Shown here one piece after another: positions 1 through 8,043 of a stretch of DNA of 19,275 bases. Position 1 is the first letter of the stretch, and every line of letters starts with the position of its first letter. The translations under genes were made by a program, and so were the position numbers. Source of the stretch: CAYYYG01 sp964476135 (GTDB lineage Bacteria > Patescibacteriota > Microgenomatia > UBA1406 > GWC2-37-13); NCBI GenBank assembly GCA_964476135.1, contig CAYYYG010000022.1:1-19275 (forward strand), read 5' to 3'. The notes beneath the pieces are model-generated. The model saw only the letters and a program-made list of their open reading frames with translations. It did no database searches and had not been told where the DNA came from.

Positions 1-840
1 ATTATTGTCAGTCCGTTCGACTAAATTACTTTCTTCTATCGATAACATAACGGACAAAAATCTGACGATATCCTTAATCCTTTCCGGCTTATTAGGAAAC
101 AACTTCTGCGATCGGTACGGTTCGGGCAACAAAAAGGGCGCATCGGTTTCTAGCACTATCATGGATAAATCATGGCCGTTATTGGTGATTTTTTTCCAGA
201 ATTCCTGCTTTTCTTTATAAAAAGTGATGTCGCCGTCAACACCCAAATACATCCCTTTATCTTTTGCAAATTCGTAGAGCTCATAATCGGGTTCACAGCA
301 GTGGAGCACCGCCCTGTTCCGCAAAGAATCACTCCATACGGATTCTAAAACCGATAAAAGATCACTTTTCGCTTCTCGGTTGTGGATTATGACGCTTTTA
401 TTGTATTTGATAGCAAGCTCAACCTGCCGACGGAAAATTTCTTTCTGTAAATCTACAAACTCCTCCCCCACCTTATATTCGCCATATTTTGTTATTTCGT
501 AAGCATGACGATCCAAGCCGACTTCTCCGACCGCAACTACTTTTTCATGCTTTAACAACACTTCGATTTCTGCTAAATCAGCTTCAGCATTAAACTTATC
601 ACTTCGGACTTCGGACTCCGCACTTCGGGCTAAATAATTGTATACATGGTGCGGATGAATGCCGACCGCGGCAAAAACACCCTCAAACTTACTCGCCACC
701 TCAACTGCCTTCCTCGAACGCTTAACATCGGTACCGGGAACAACTATCTCTTTTACTCCAACAGACCTGGCAGCCGCAACAATTTCATCGAGATTTTTTT
801 TGAATGCAGAAAAATTCAGGTGGCAATGTGTGTCTATCAT
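1..840 (-). CDS. tatD: TatD family metal-dependent hydrolase (3' end beyond window)
   Basis: The minus-strand frame is open from an ATG at 838-840 to the window edge, giving 280 codons without a stop. The TatD fold is clear: IDTHCHLNF at residues 2-10 holds the HxH metal ligands H5 and H7. Next come GIHPHH (60-65) and GEVGLD (105-110) with the bridging Glu E106, then an IHNREA motif, an LHCCEP motif in place of the usual HcFsG, and VLETDAPFLLPEP near the end with the metal-binding Asp. TatD proteins are Mg-dependent 3'-5' exonucleases or DNases acting in DNA repair and turnover; this one's substrate is not shown by sequence. TatDs are usually about 255-265 aa, so the missing C-terminus should be short. 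A 12-residue insert (ARSAESEVRSDK, 71-82) is encoded by short tandem repeats. The gene is divergent from rpiB. Confidence 0.9.
   Translation of the reverse strand, partial: MIDTHCHLNFSAFKKNLDEIVAAARSVGVKEIVVPGTDVKRSRKAVEVASKFEGVFAAVGIHPHHVYNYLARSAESEVRSDKFNAEADLAEIEVLLKHEKVVAVGEVGLDRHAYEITKYGEYKVGEEFVDLQKEIFRRQVELAIKYNKSVIIHNREAKSDLLSVLESVWSDSLRNRAVLHCCEPDYELYEFAKDKGMYLGVDGDITFYKEKQEFWKKITNNGHDLSMIVLETDAPFLLPEPYRSQKLFPNKPERIKDIVRFLSVMLSIEESNLVERTDNN
599..632. repeat. Short CTTCGG-type tandem repeats within tatD
   Basis: The stretch contains three ACTTCGG units and one variant (ACTCCGC) in tandem, encoding the ARSAESEVRSDK loop of TatD on the minus strand. The reading frame is kept. It lies between the HPHH motif and the helix before GEVGLD, where family members differ in length. 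Confidence 0.45.
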
Positions 841-841
841 A

Positions 842-869
842 TTGATATGAGCGTTGTAAAGATTATAAT
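842..869 (+). promoter_or_regulatory. Putative sigma-70-type promoter for rpiB
   Basis: TTGATA at 842-847 and a perfect TATAAT at 864-869 are separated by 16 bp. A start site near 876 would give a leader of about 24 nt before the rpiB ATG at 900. It lies in the 59-bp gap between the divergent tatD and rpiB genes. This is consensus matching by eye only. Confidence 0.45.
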
Positions 870-899
870 AAATACAACATTATACCTTTATAAATCCAT

Positions 900-1337
900 A
901 TGACCATATTTATCGGAGCCGATCATCGCGGATTCGAGTTAAAAAACAAGCTTGTCGAATATCTACAGGAAAAGGATATTAGGGTCGAAGACATGGGTAA
1001 TTACGAGTACGACGCTAATGACGATTTCCCAGATTATTCCAAAAAAGTCGCTCAGGCAGTGCTTCAGAATCCGGAGGAATTTTTAGGCATCGTAATCTGC
1101 GGTTCAGGCGTTGGTGTAAGTGTTGCAGCTAATCGTTATCATGGCATCGTTTGTGCCCTCGGTTTCGATTTAGGACAGGTAGAAAGCGCCCGCATGCACG
1201 ACCATGTTAATGTTCTTGCCATTCCGGCCGATTATGCTGATTTTGAAAAGGCGAAACAGATGATTGATATTCTTGTAAAAACCAAGCCAAACTATGGAGA
1301 AAAATATGTAAGAAGGTTGCGGAAACTAGATGAATAA
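900..1337 (+). CDS. rpiB: Ribose-5-phosphate isomerase B (RpiB/LacAB family)
   Basis: This 145-aa protein has normal RpiB length. It opens with FIGADHRG (residues 4-11; D8, H9 in the phosphate/substrate site). GIVICGSGVGVSVAANR (63-79) contains the catalytic-base Cys C67 in the position typical of RpiB, followed by the anion-binding GSGVG loop. ARMHDHVNVLAIPADY carries the conserved His H100 used in ring opening. RpiB interconverts ribulose-5-phosphate and ribose-5-phosphate in the cytosol, linking pentose phosphates to nucleotide synthesis. The usual NDANVLALG segment reads DHVNVLAIPADY here, a divergent form, so activity on another aldose phosphate cannot be excluded. ATG at 900 is the only sensible start. 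No Shine-Dalgarno is visible, but a promoter-like TTGATA/TATAAT pair lies upstream. It ends 2 bp from the convergent dprA stop. Confidence 0.93.
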   Translation: MTIFIGADHRGFELKNKLVEYLQEKDIRVEDMGNYEYDANDDFPDYSKKVAQAVLQNPEEFLGIVICGSGVGVSVAANRYHGIVCALGFDLGQVESARMHDHVNVLAIPADYADFEKAKQMIDILVKTKPNYGEKYVRRLRKLDE

Positions 1338-1338
1338 A

Positions 1339-1356
1339 ATCAGAGCCTAATCTGAT
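1339..1356. terminator. Possible weak bidirectional terminator between rpiB and dprA
   Basis: A perfect 6-bp inverted repeat (ATCAGA, loop GCCTAA, TCTGAT) begins just after the rpiB stop and covers the dprA stop. It is flanked by AAA on the left and ATTTT on the right, so either strand would give a small hairpin followed by U-rich RNA. The stem has only two G-C pairs, so it would be weak. The position between two convergent genes is what makes it plausible. Confidence 0.3.
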
Positions 1357-2431
1357 ATTTTCCTTCCTGGTTCTTCATTATTATTGATTTTAATTCCAAC
1401 GATGTGAGAGTTGCCGAAACTGTGTGGACAGGAAATTTAACCAGGGTCGCTACTTCATCTGGCGTTCTAGCTTCTGATTTAATGATTTCAAAAAGCATTT
1501 TTTCCGGGTCGGACAGCTCTAAAATTAATTGTTTTTTACTTACGGGAACTGGCTGAAGATTTAACTCATCGAGGATATCTCTTATTGAGGTAACCAACTT
1601 TGCCCCTTCCTTAATAAGCAAATTTGGCGCCTCAGAAAGCTCGGAGGTAATTGGCACAGGTGGGGCAAAAACGTCTTTTCCCTGCGCGGCTGCGTAGCGG
1701 GCGGTTATTAGTGAGCCGGAATCGGCTGTCCCCTCAACCACTAGTACGCCGCGCGATAAGCCAGATATAAGCCGGTTGCGGGCAACGAATAAGCCTTTTA
1801 ACACCGTCCTGCCGGGCGGAAATTCGGATATGACCAAACCGCCACCGCCAACGATCCGATCATATAAATTGGCGTTGGTGCGTGGATAAACCACATCGAC
1901 CCCACAACCTAAAAAAGCGATGGTTTTTCCACTCTGTTCCAAAGCCGCCTCATGGGCACAAGCATCGACGCCAAGTGCCAACCCCGAAACAATAACACAT
2001 CCGGCGGCGGAAAGCTGTGAAGAAAACATTCTGGCAACTTCGGTACCATAACTAGTTGGCCTTCTCGTGCCTACGATCCCGAAAAATATATCCTTCTTAA
2101 AATTGATAGTATTCGGATCACCTTTCACATACAGGCAAATCGGCGCATCACTTAGATTAAAAAATTCTTTTGGGTAAAGCGGATCGGCGCGGACAAGAGG
2201 TAATATATGATTACGACGAAGGCTCTCTAAAATTTTGTAAGTATCAAAGCTACTGCGGAATTTAACAAATCTGTCGGCTAGTGATTTTCCAAATAATTGC
2301 TGTATATCGCTAGTTGGGGCATTATATGCGGTTTCGACGTTACCGAATGTTCTTATAAGTAACGAAAAACGCATGGGTCCGATGCCAAGAAAATGAGAAA
2401 AGGCGACGTAATATGGAATATCTTTATTCAT
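1340..2431 (-). CDS. dprA: DNA processing protein DprA (recombination mediator for incoming ssDNA)
   Basis: This 363-aa protein has the full DprA layout. The N-terminal helix-hairpin-helix-like region (about 1-75) includes LGIGPMRFSLLI. The central SLOG/Rossmann domain (about 112-295) carries GIVGTRRPTSYG, SGLALGVDACAHEAAL, FLGCGVDVVYPR, SEFPPG, ARNRLISGLS and EGTADSGSLITARYAAAQGKD, all hallmarks of the family. The C-terminal winged helix (about 305-363) resembles the DprA DML1-like domain. DprA binds imported single-stranded DNA and loads RecA during natural transformation. The start MNKDIPYY at 2431 has no nearby alternative, and no Shine-Dalgarno is visible. It is the last gene of a minus-strand run, 65 bp after the membrane protein gene, and ends in TGA. 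Natural competence genes such as comEC or pili are not in the window. Confidence 0.95.
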   Translation of the reverse strand: MNKDIPYYVAFSHFLGIGPMRFSLLIRTFGNVETAYNAPTSDIQQLFGKSLADRFVKFRSSFDTYKILESLRRNHILPLVRADPLYPKEFFNLSDAPICLYVKGDPNTINFKKDIFFGIVGTRRPTSYGTEVARMFSSQLSAAGCVIVSGLALGVDACAHEAALEQSGKTIAFLGCGVDVVYPRTNANLYDRIVGGGGLVISEFPPGRTVLKGLFVARNRLISGLSRGVLVVEGTADSGSLITARYAAAQGKDVFAPPVPITSELSEAPNLLIKEGAKLVTSIRDILDELNLQPVPVSKKQLILELSDPEKMLFEIIKSEARTPDEVATLVKFPVHTVSATLTSLELKSIIMKNQEGKYQIRL

Positions 2432-2496
2432 GATTCCACATTACAGCTCTTGCGGTATGTTAACAATGGACTATCCGCAACAAAAATTTCTCTAAA

Positions 2497-4011
2497 CTAC
2501 TTCAGAGGTGCTGAATCAGGCGAAATACCAAACGAATTCTGCATCATCGTGTCGGCACCCATTCTATATGGCATCGGATAATTCTGCTGCATACGGAATA
2601 TAAATAGAACCATAATGAGAATAATGAAATAAAAAATCAGCCAGCCGATCGTGAGAACAAACGTTATTATTCCGGACCAGATCCCCTTTTTGACTCCAAT
2701 ATATATGCTGGGTAGAAACATAATCAAGGCATATATAGCACAGGAGATTACTGCCATTCCGAGCATTATTACCATTTCAAATTCATAAGTAACTATAACC
2801 CGCATCGCCGAGGTCAGAAATATAATAAGCAAGGTATAGGCAGCAGTTAAAAGCGATGAGAGAAAGCTCAGTCCGACAACCGGGCCAACAATAGATAAAC
2901 TTAAGCTTCCTCCGACTTTAGGCAGCGATCCCTCGATAGTATTTCTATGCATTTTTCTTACGATTGCTCGAATGATGATGAACAAAACTATCAATAGTAC
3001 TGCTGCTATTACTAAACCGATCGCAATCTCTTTGCTATAAAGTCCGATTCGGGAGGCGGCATAAACTCCTTCAACAGTATATGAATCCAATGGTTGCAGG
3101 TCGGTTGCAGATTTCACGATTGTTCCGTAACCTATTTGTTGAATAAAAGAATCCAGCTCGGCACTTCGCATTGGCGCATACATCGCCTCCTGTTTAACAC
3201 CCATCATAGAAGAGGTAGCGTCGGCTACCTGATAATTTACATTGGACTGAGCACCCCTCAAAAATAAATCAGCATCGGTGCTCACGCCAATCTGAACATT
3301 CCTGATTCTATCCTCTACTTTAAGAGTTTCGAACTGAAATTTATACCCTCCAAACCAGTTGTGTTTGGCATATCCCCGCGCACGGTAATAAAGAGCTACA
3401 GACCCGGAAGCATTCGGCGGGATTGGCTTAGACAGATCAATTCTTATCGTATCCGTCTGTAAAGCGACGGTGGCCTTTTGATATGTGCTGCTACCCGACC
3501 AGTAGTCGAAGTGGTTTGGCTCCTGATATTCGGCGCAGTGAGGATTAACGATGGTGGCAGGGGTGTACATTACGTTATTGTCAGGCATTCTTCCAGGTAT
3601 TGCCTGAGGCTGATCGAGAGGATAGATAGTTGGCAGCTTTGGAGGATAGGTTTCGTATCGAATGCAAATTCTATCTTTTATGATTTGATATGAAAAAACA
3701 TCTTCCGGGACCACTTTAGGTACCCTAAGAAGCAAGGCAGACATCGTGGATTCCGAAGCATTCATAAATGCTATACGGGCACTCACAACAGCCTCACCGT
3801 TACCACGAAATGTGACCGTATATTTATGATCCTGTCCCAAAATTCCGGACACTGGTTGGGGCTGAGGAAAAAATTCGACTTTTTCCGCTGGGAATGATTC
3901 TACGGTTTGCGCCAATACTCGACTTACGTTAAATACAAAGACTGCCAGAATTATCAGGGTTAAAGAAAGGAATCTTTTTTTATTTGAATACATATATATA
4001 GATTGAATCAT
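2497..4011 (-). CDS. Membrane protein with large exported N-terminal domain and four C-terminal membrane segments
   Basis: I do not recognise a named family. The 504-aa protein starts with a signal-peptide-like segment (basic KKR at 11-13, hydrophobic 14-30, probable cleavage after VLA at 32-34). An exported, beta-rich domain of about 290 residues follows (36-325; segments such as YTVTFRGNGEAVVSARI and SGSVALYYRARGY). Hydrophobic segments lie at about 328-350, 370-402, 408-440 and 443-472, then a short Met-rich, polar tail. This resembles a surface sensor or anchor with a membrane domain and shows no enzyme motif. M7 (start at 3993) would give MYSNKKRF, a more typical signal-peptide N-terminus, and may be the true start. 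It sits between the EEP surface protein (81 bp upstream) and dprA (65 bp downstream) on the same strand. Confidence 0.7.
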   Translation of the reverse strand: MIQSIYMYSNKKRFLSLTLIILAVFVFNVSRVLAQTVESFPAEKVEFFPQPQPVSGILGQDHKYTVTFRGNGEAVVSARIAFMNASESTMSALLLRVPKVVPEDVFSYQIIKDRICIRYETYPPKLPTIYPLDQPQAIPGRMPDNNVMYTPATIVNPHCAEYQEPNHFDYWSGSSTYQKATVALQTDTIRIDLSKPIPPNASGSVALYYRARGYAKHNWFGGYKFQFETLKVEDRIRNVQIGVSTDADLFLRGAQSNVNYQVADATSSMMGVKQEAMYAPMRSAELDSFIQQIGYGTIVKSATDLQPLDSYTVEGVYAASRIGLYSKEIAIGLVIAAVLLIVLFIIIRAIVRKMHRNTIEGSLPKVGGSLSLSIVGPVVGLSFLSSLLTAAYTLLIIFLTSAMRVIVTYEFEMVIMLGMAVISCAIYALIMFLPSIYIGVKKGIWSGIITFVLTIGWLIFYFIILIMVLFIFRMQQNYPMPYRMGADTMMQNSFGISPDSAPLK

Positions 4012-4092
4012 TTGTTAATAACTAAGTCAATGAGTTCAATTCTAATGATGTAGTCGGTTATGGTGTACATACGCCTGATGGATTACAGATTC

Positions 4093-7000
4093 CTATATAC
4101 CCAACATAAGCATCGGCACAACGACACCCAATACCACCCCACCAACTGCCAATACGACCTTGCTTTTATTTAATGTGCTCGTATCAGGAGTGGGTTCTAT
4201 TTTGCGCGACTTATAAGATTCCGGACTGATCACTTCCTCTATGATTGAATCTTCCGATCCGTCTGGCACAACATTACTCAATCTTACAAATATCTCTTTA
4301 TCAACAACGTCGGTAACGGTTGTTACGTAGGTATTATATGGGTAAGCCTCTTTTCCGCTCAGCTTAGTATCCCATTTTTTACCATCAAAACTGATTAATA
4401 ATTTAGTGAATCCCTTGTTAAACGGACTCCAGCTCATCGTAACTCTTTCTAATTTACTTCCAATCTTACTGCGTTCTGACTGTATTAATGAGTTGCTGCG
4501 CTCAAGTAAATTGCTGCTGCTATTTGTGATATTCGTTCTGACAGCGCACTTAAGGCAATCATAAGAAGATTTAGGGGCTAAATTCTCCCAGCAAAACGGA
4601 TATCCTCCATTTTTACCAGTACATAAATACGGCTTGGATGCCGGACATTTGTCGCAGGTAGCCAAATAACCCTCAAGAGCAATTTCGGGTGTAGGTGTTA
4701 GCAAAGTGCAATCGATGGGATATGAATTATCAAAAAAGAACTTTTTTCCCGGATAAGTTTCGCATCTAAAGTTGCTTGACGAACATGTAAAGCCGTTTTT
4801 ACATCCAGGACATGAGCCGCAATACGCAAACTCAACCGCATTCCCATCAGTGCAATGCTGCGTGCCATAACACCTCAAGTCGGCAGTGGTGGGCAACAAG
4901 GTCGGCGTTGGGATATCCAGTGGAGCGGAAGTTGGAGCAGGTAGCTCTCCGGCGCAAACAACCTGTGATGGCTTACCAGCCCGACCGCAGCTATTGATAG
5001 CTGTGACTCTATAACAAGCTTTTTCATCAATACCAACATAAGTACTATAATATTTCGCGGTATAACTACCTGCGATTGTTGACCATGTCTGTTGATTGTC
5101 CACCGACAATTCAACCTTAAAATGCACCGGAACTGCGGAAAAATCGACATAATCCCAGTAAGCTGTCGCCATACTTACGTTTGCTCCGGATCCATAAGGC
5201 TGCAGCACGCTTGTTATGGTCGGAGAATCGGGCTGCATACATGCTGACTCGGGTTTATAGTGCCACCATAAATCAACAAAACCTCCTGCTGGACACCTTA
5301 TTGTTCTCGAATTTCCGGCTTCAATAGACCCATCCGTCTGATTATGACAATCTGTTTTATTCAAACAACTTGTCGAGGATATAAAATACCCCGCAGGCTG
5401 GCTCGATTGAACAATATAATCGCCATTTCCGGGAACTTCAAAAAAATAGGGGTTAGCCGAGGAAAAGTAGGAAACGGTCTTAGCAGAATTCTCCACTCCA
5501 ATAGGAACCGACTCTACTGAAGGATCGCCGCCTGATGCATTCATCACTTGTTTGTATCCCTGAATCGTACATTTCGTGGATTCGGTGGAAGCATAAATAA
5601 TGGTGCTGCCAGCATCCGAGTAGCCACACTGACCATCGGCATGAACCCATATAGCATAAGAATGACCAGGAAGAAAACTGTATGAAAAAGTATTTTTATT
5701 TAAATTGTCTACACAGACATCATTGCCAAACTGGGTCACGGAACAGTTATTTTTCCAGCTATCGGATGTATCATTGATTCTCAAATGGAATCTCGTAGCA
5801 CCTGTAGGTACGGTCCAGGTTATATTGTAAGGAGTTCCGGGTGAAACGACCGAACCTTGAGGGTTGGTAAATTGCGGCGAACGATAATTACCGCAGACTG
5901 GCGGAGATGATGTTATGACAGGAGTTACATTAGTATTACCAAATGAAATATCGGTAAGCACCGGGAAATGATCAGAAAACGCCTCCGTTTCCTGACTTGA
6001 GTTCAATCTCCAAGTACTATCAACTTTAGAATTTAATATGGTCAAACCGGAATCTTTATGGACAATAATGTAGTCTATGGGCTGAGTACCTCCTTTTGTG
6101 CTCCGGGGACATTGTCTGCCCAAACAATTTATCGAATAGTTGTCGTTGAATCTGTCCAGACACGACCGGCGCTCCTCACATTGTCCGCTATTATTACATT
6201 CCTGCGGATAGTAACTCGAATCGTTCCTATCAATAGTCATGTTGTAATCTCCTAATATCAAATGTTTATTGTTGTTAAGCGAATTCAACGACGGAAAAAG
6301 CATGCTTCTGGTAGATGAACACGCATCAAACCTGTGTACAGCATGCCAATTGAAAACTACTAAGTCTCCATAACCCGTAATATCTATAATATATTTCTGG
6401 AGCCTATCTTCAGGCTGATCGTATGATTTAATTTTGTATCTTGAAAAAAGAGCAAGATCCGTTGTTGTACCATCGTGATAGCGATAATCCATCGGATATC
6501 CTAAGTTCGCAAGCTCAGCAGACAGTCGCGGATTATTTGTTTCATGGTCATTGCCTGCCTCCTGCATTCCAATAATATCTATATTGTTGTTTTTAATAAA
6601 TTGCGCCAAATGCTTAATCTCATAATCATTACGACCTCCGTGAACGTTGAATGATACAACCTTAAAAGGTGCATTATTTTGAGTTGTGGGTATCGGTCCC
6701 TGAGTTGGTTGCTGCGTAGGTTGAATTGTTGGCTGTTGGGTTGGATTTACAACCGATGTTGGCGCAGGGGAATTGGATATTGATGGATCGTACAGTACGA
6801 TTGTTTCTCTCGGCTGAAATGTGAGGTCGGCTCCTGAAACTGGGTTTATATTTCCCCTCTGCGATGTGACACTCACATACTGAGCCCAGGGGACAGATCC
6901 AATCAGCTTCATTGTGGTTGAGGAATCTGAAGCGTTGGTAAAGATAGCATAGTATCCACTTCCAATTTTGCCAACCACACCAACAATGGGCTTAGAATTC

Positions 7001-8004
7001 GAAAAGTTAGGCGCATTCCATGGATTACCGATTGGATTTTCCCAGTGATCCGTTTTAAATTTTCCCAGCGCCTTAGGCCAGACCAATCCGGGCTTACGCT
7101 TCAGAAAGTCGGCAAAATAATAAGCGATCTGTTTTTCTTCGGCATTCATTTGCGTAATGTCTTTGGAGATTGTATAACGAAACGGTGCGATGTCGGTTTT
7201 ATTAATTCTGCTTGAAGCGATTGAAGAAACAATCGAAGACTCTATCACACCAGCCATATAGGCTGACCTCCAGGTCTCATCATTATTGGTAATCACCTCA
7301 GACAAAGATAATCGTGTTCCAGGCTTATAATTTGCAAAGATTTTTGTGCCGCCATCTATGTCTTCCCCTGCGTCAAATAATGTATCGAACATTACCTGAA
7401 TATAATCGTAGTGTCTGGTCTGATCGGAACTTGTCTTCATACTGATGGCATCAAGATATGAAGGGTCAGTTTTTGAGACCACATCGGCAAACCCGCCGCG
7501 GTCGAAATTAGTAAAATTACGAGTATGTATTTTTAGCGAGGGAAACTGCTGCTTAAGTGATTGTATGAATCTGGAATCAAATGAAGTGAGCTCTACAACC
7601 GCTTCGTTTGAGAATGCAACATAATACGCTGTTATAAATGATTTCGCCGCATTATTATCGCCGAACATAAAATACCACTTGAAGCCGTTGGAGCTGAGTT
7701 TAGAAAAATTAGCCGATTGCAGTATCGATTGTGGCGGATTTTTTAATTTAAGGTAAACACCCCATGTAGAATAATTAGAAGTCAATTCATTGACGACTGC
7801 ATCATCGAGCGAATTCGGAATGATGAAGCCAAATCCTTGATCAACTGTTCCATAAGGAAAATCAAACGCTTTTTGATCGGCCCACATGTCTACTTCGTTA
7901 ACCTGCGCTTGGACAACAGGACGAAAACAGAAATAAAACAAAGATAAGATTACCAATAATGAACTGAGAATCACATATAGTGCCGAATACTTATTAATCC
8001 TCAT
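4093..8004 (-). CDS. Large membrane-anchored surface protein with an endonuclease/exonuclease/phosphatase (DNase I-like) domain
   Basis: This 1303-aa mosaic begins with a signal peptide (1-34, ending VVQAQ). An unidentified domain of about 370 residues follows (about 35-410) and ends in a beta-sandwich-like part (FQPRETIVLYDPS), faintly reminiscent of glycosidase architecture. Next is a PT/Q linker (about 415-442) and an EEP domain (about 445-685) with SFNVHGG (N453), MQEAG (E482), GDYNMT (D586, N588), IDYIIV and SDHFPV (D678, H679): the complete catalytic set of DNase I-like phosphodiesterases. After that come an Fn3/Ig-like domain (about 700-800), a Cna-B-like domain ending DLWWHY (about 810-920), a second Fn3 (about 930-1030), a cysteine-rich region (about 1040-1150), a beta domain, and a C-terminal hydrophobic anchor (1282-1303). 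It is probably an outward-facing phosphodiesterase cleaving nucleic acid or another phosphoester; the substrate is not determinable. Confidence 0.85.
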   Translation of the reverse strand: MRINKYSALYVILSSLLVILSLFYFCFRPVVQAQVNEVDMWADQKAFDFPYGTVDQGFGFIIPNSLDDAVVNELTSNYSTWGVYLKLKNPPQSILQSANFSKLSSNGFKWYFMFGDNNAAKSFITAYYVAFSNEAVVELTSFDSRFIQSLKQQFPSLKIHTRNFTNFDRGGFADVVSKTDPSYLDAISMKTSSDQTRHYDYIQVMFDTLFDAGEDIDGGTKIFANYKPGTRLSLSEVITNNDETWRSAYMAGVIESSIVSSIASSRINKTDIAPFRYTISKDITQMNAEEKQIAYYFADFLKRKPGLVWPKALGKFKTDHWENPIGNPWNAPNFSNSKPIVGVVGKIGSGYYAIFTNASDSSTTMKLIGSVPWAQYVSVTSQRGNINPVSGADLTFQPRETIVLYDPSISNSPAPTSVVNPTQQPTIQPTQQPTQGPIPTTQNNAPFKVVSFNVHGGRNDYEIKHLAQFIKNNNIDIIGMQEAGNDHETNNPRLSAELANLGYPMDYRYHDGTTTDLALFSRYKIKSYDQPEDRLQKYIIDITGYGDLVVFNWHAVHRFDACSSTRSMLFPSLNSLNNNKHLILGDYNMTIDRNDSSYYPQECNNSGQCEERRSCLDRFNDNYSINCLGRQCPRSTKGGTQPIDYIIVHKDSGLTILNSKVDSTWRLNSSQETEAFSDHFPVLTDISFGNTNVTPVITSSPPVCGNYRSPQFTNPQGSVVSPGTPYNITWTVPTGATRFHLRINDTSDSWKNNCSVTQFGNDVCVDNLNKNTFSYSFLPGHSYAIWVHADGQCGYSDAGSTIIYASTESTKCTIQGYKQVMNASGGDPSVESVPIGVENSAKTVSYFSSANPYFFEVPGNGDYIVQSSQPAGYFISSTSCLNKTDCHNQTDGSIEAGNSRTIRCPAGGFVDLWWHYKPESACMQPDSPTITSVLQPYGSGANVSMATAYWDYVDFSAVPVHFKVELSVDNQQTWSTIAGSYTAKYYSTYVGIDEKACYRVTAINSCGRAGKPSQVVCAGELPAPTSAPLDIPTPTLLPTTADLRCYGTQHCTDGNAVEFAYCGSCPGCKNGFTCSSSNFRCETYPGKKFFFDNSYPIDCTLLTPTPEIALEGYLATCDKCPASKPYLCTGKNGGYPFCWENLAPKSSYDCLKCAVRTNITNSSSNLLERSNSLIQSERSKIGSKLERVTMSWSPFNKGFTKLLISFDGKKWDTKLSGKEAYPYNTYVTTVTDVVDKEIFVRLSNVVPDGSEDSIIEEVISPESYKSRKIEPTPDTSTLNKSKVVLAVGGVVLGVVVPMLMLGI

Positions 8005-8012
8005 GGTAACAA

Positions 8013-8039
8013 TTTATATCATTGTCTGGATCATTACAA
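8013..8039 (-). promoter_or_regulatory. Putative promoter for the EEP surface protein gene, near-leaderless
   Basis: Read on the minus strand, TTGTAA (8034-8039) and TATAAA (8013-8018) are separated by 15 bp, a short but acceptable spacing. The -10 hexamer ends 8 nt before the ATG at 8004, so a transcript would begin at or just before the start codon. It occupies the 39-bp gap behind the phosphatase gene, so the surface protein may have its own promoter rather than rely on read-through. Confidence 0.35.
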
Positions 8040-8043
8040 TATG

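Noticed and set aside
646..903. Two short plus-strand frames opposite tatD
   Set aside because: They overlap the conserved TatD coding sequence on the other strand, and their products look like translated antisense sequence.
3984..4056. TTGACT upstream of the 504-residue membrane protein gene as a promoter -35
   Set aside because: The sequence is there on the minus strand, but no TATAAT-like hexamer lies at 16-19 bp, so the promoter is not supported.
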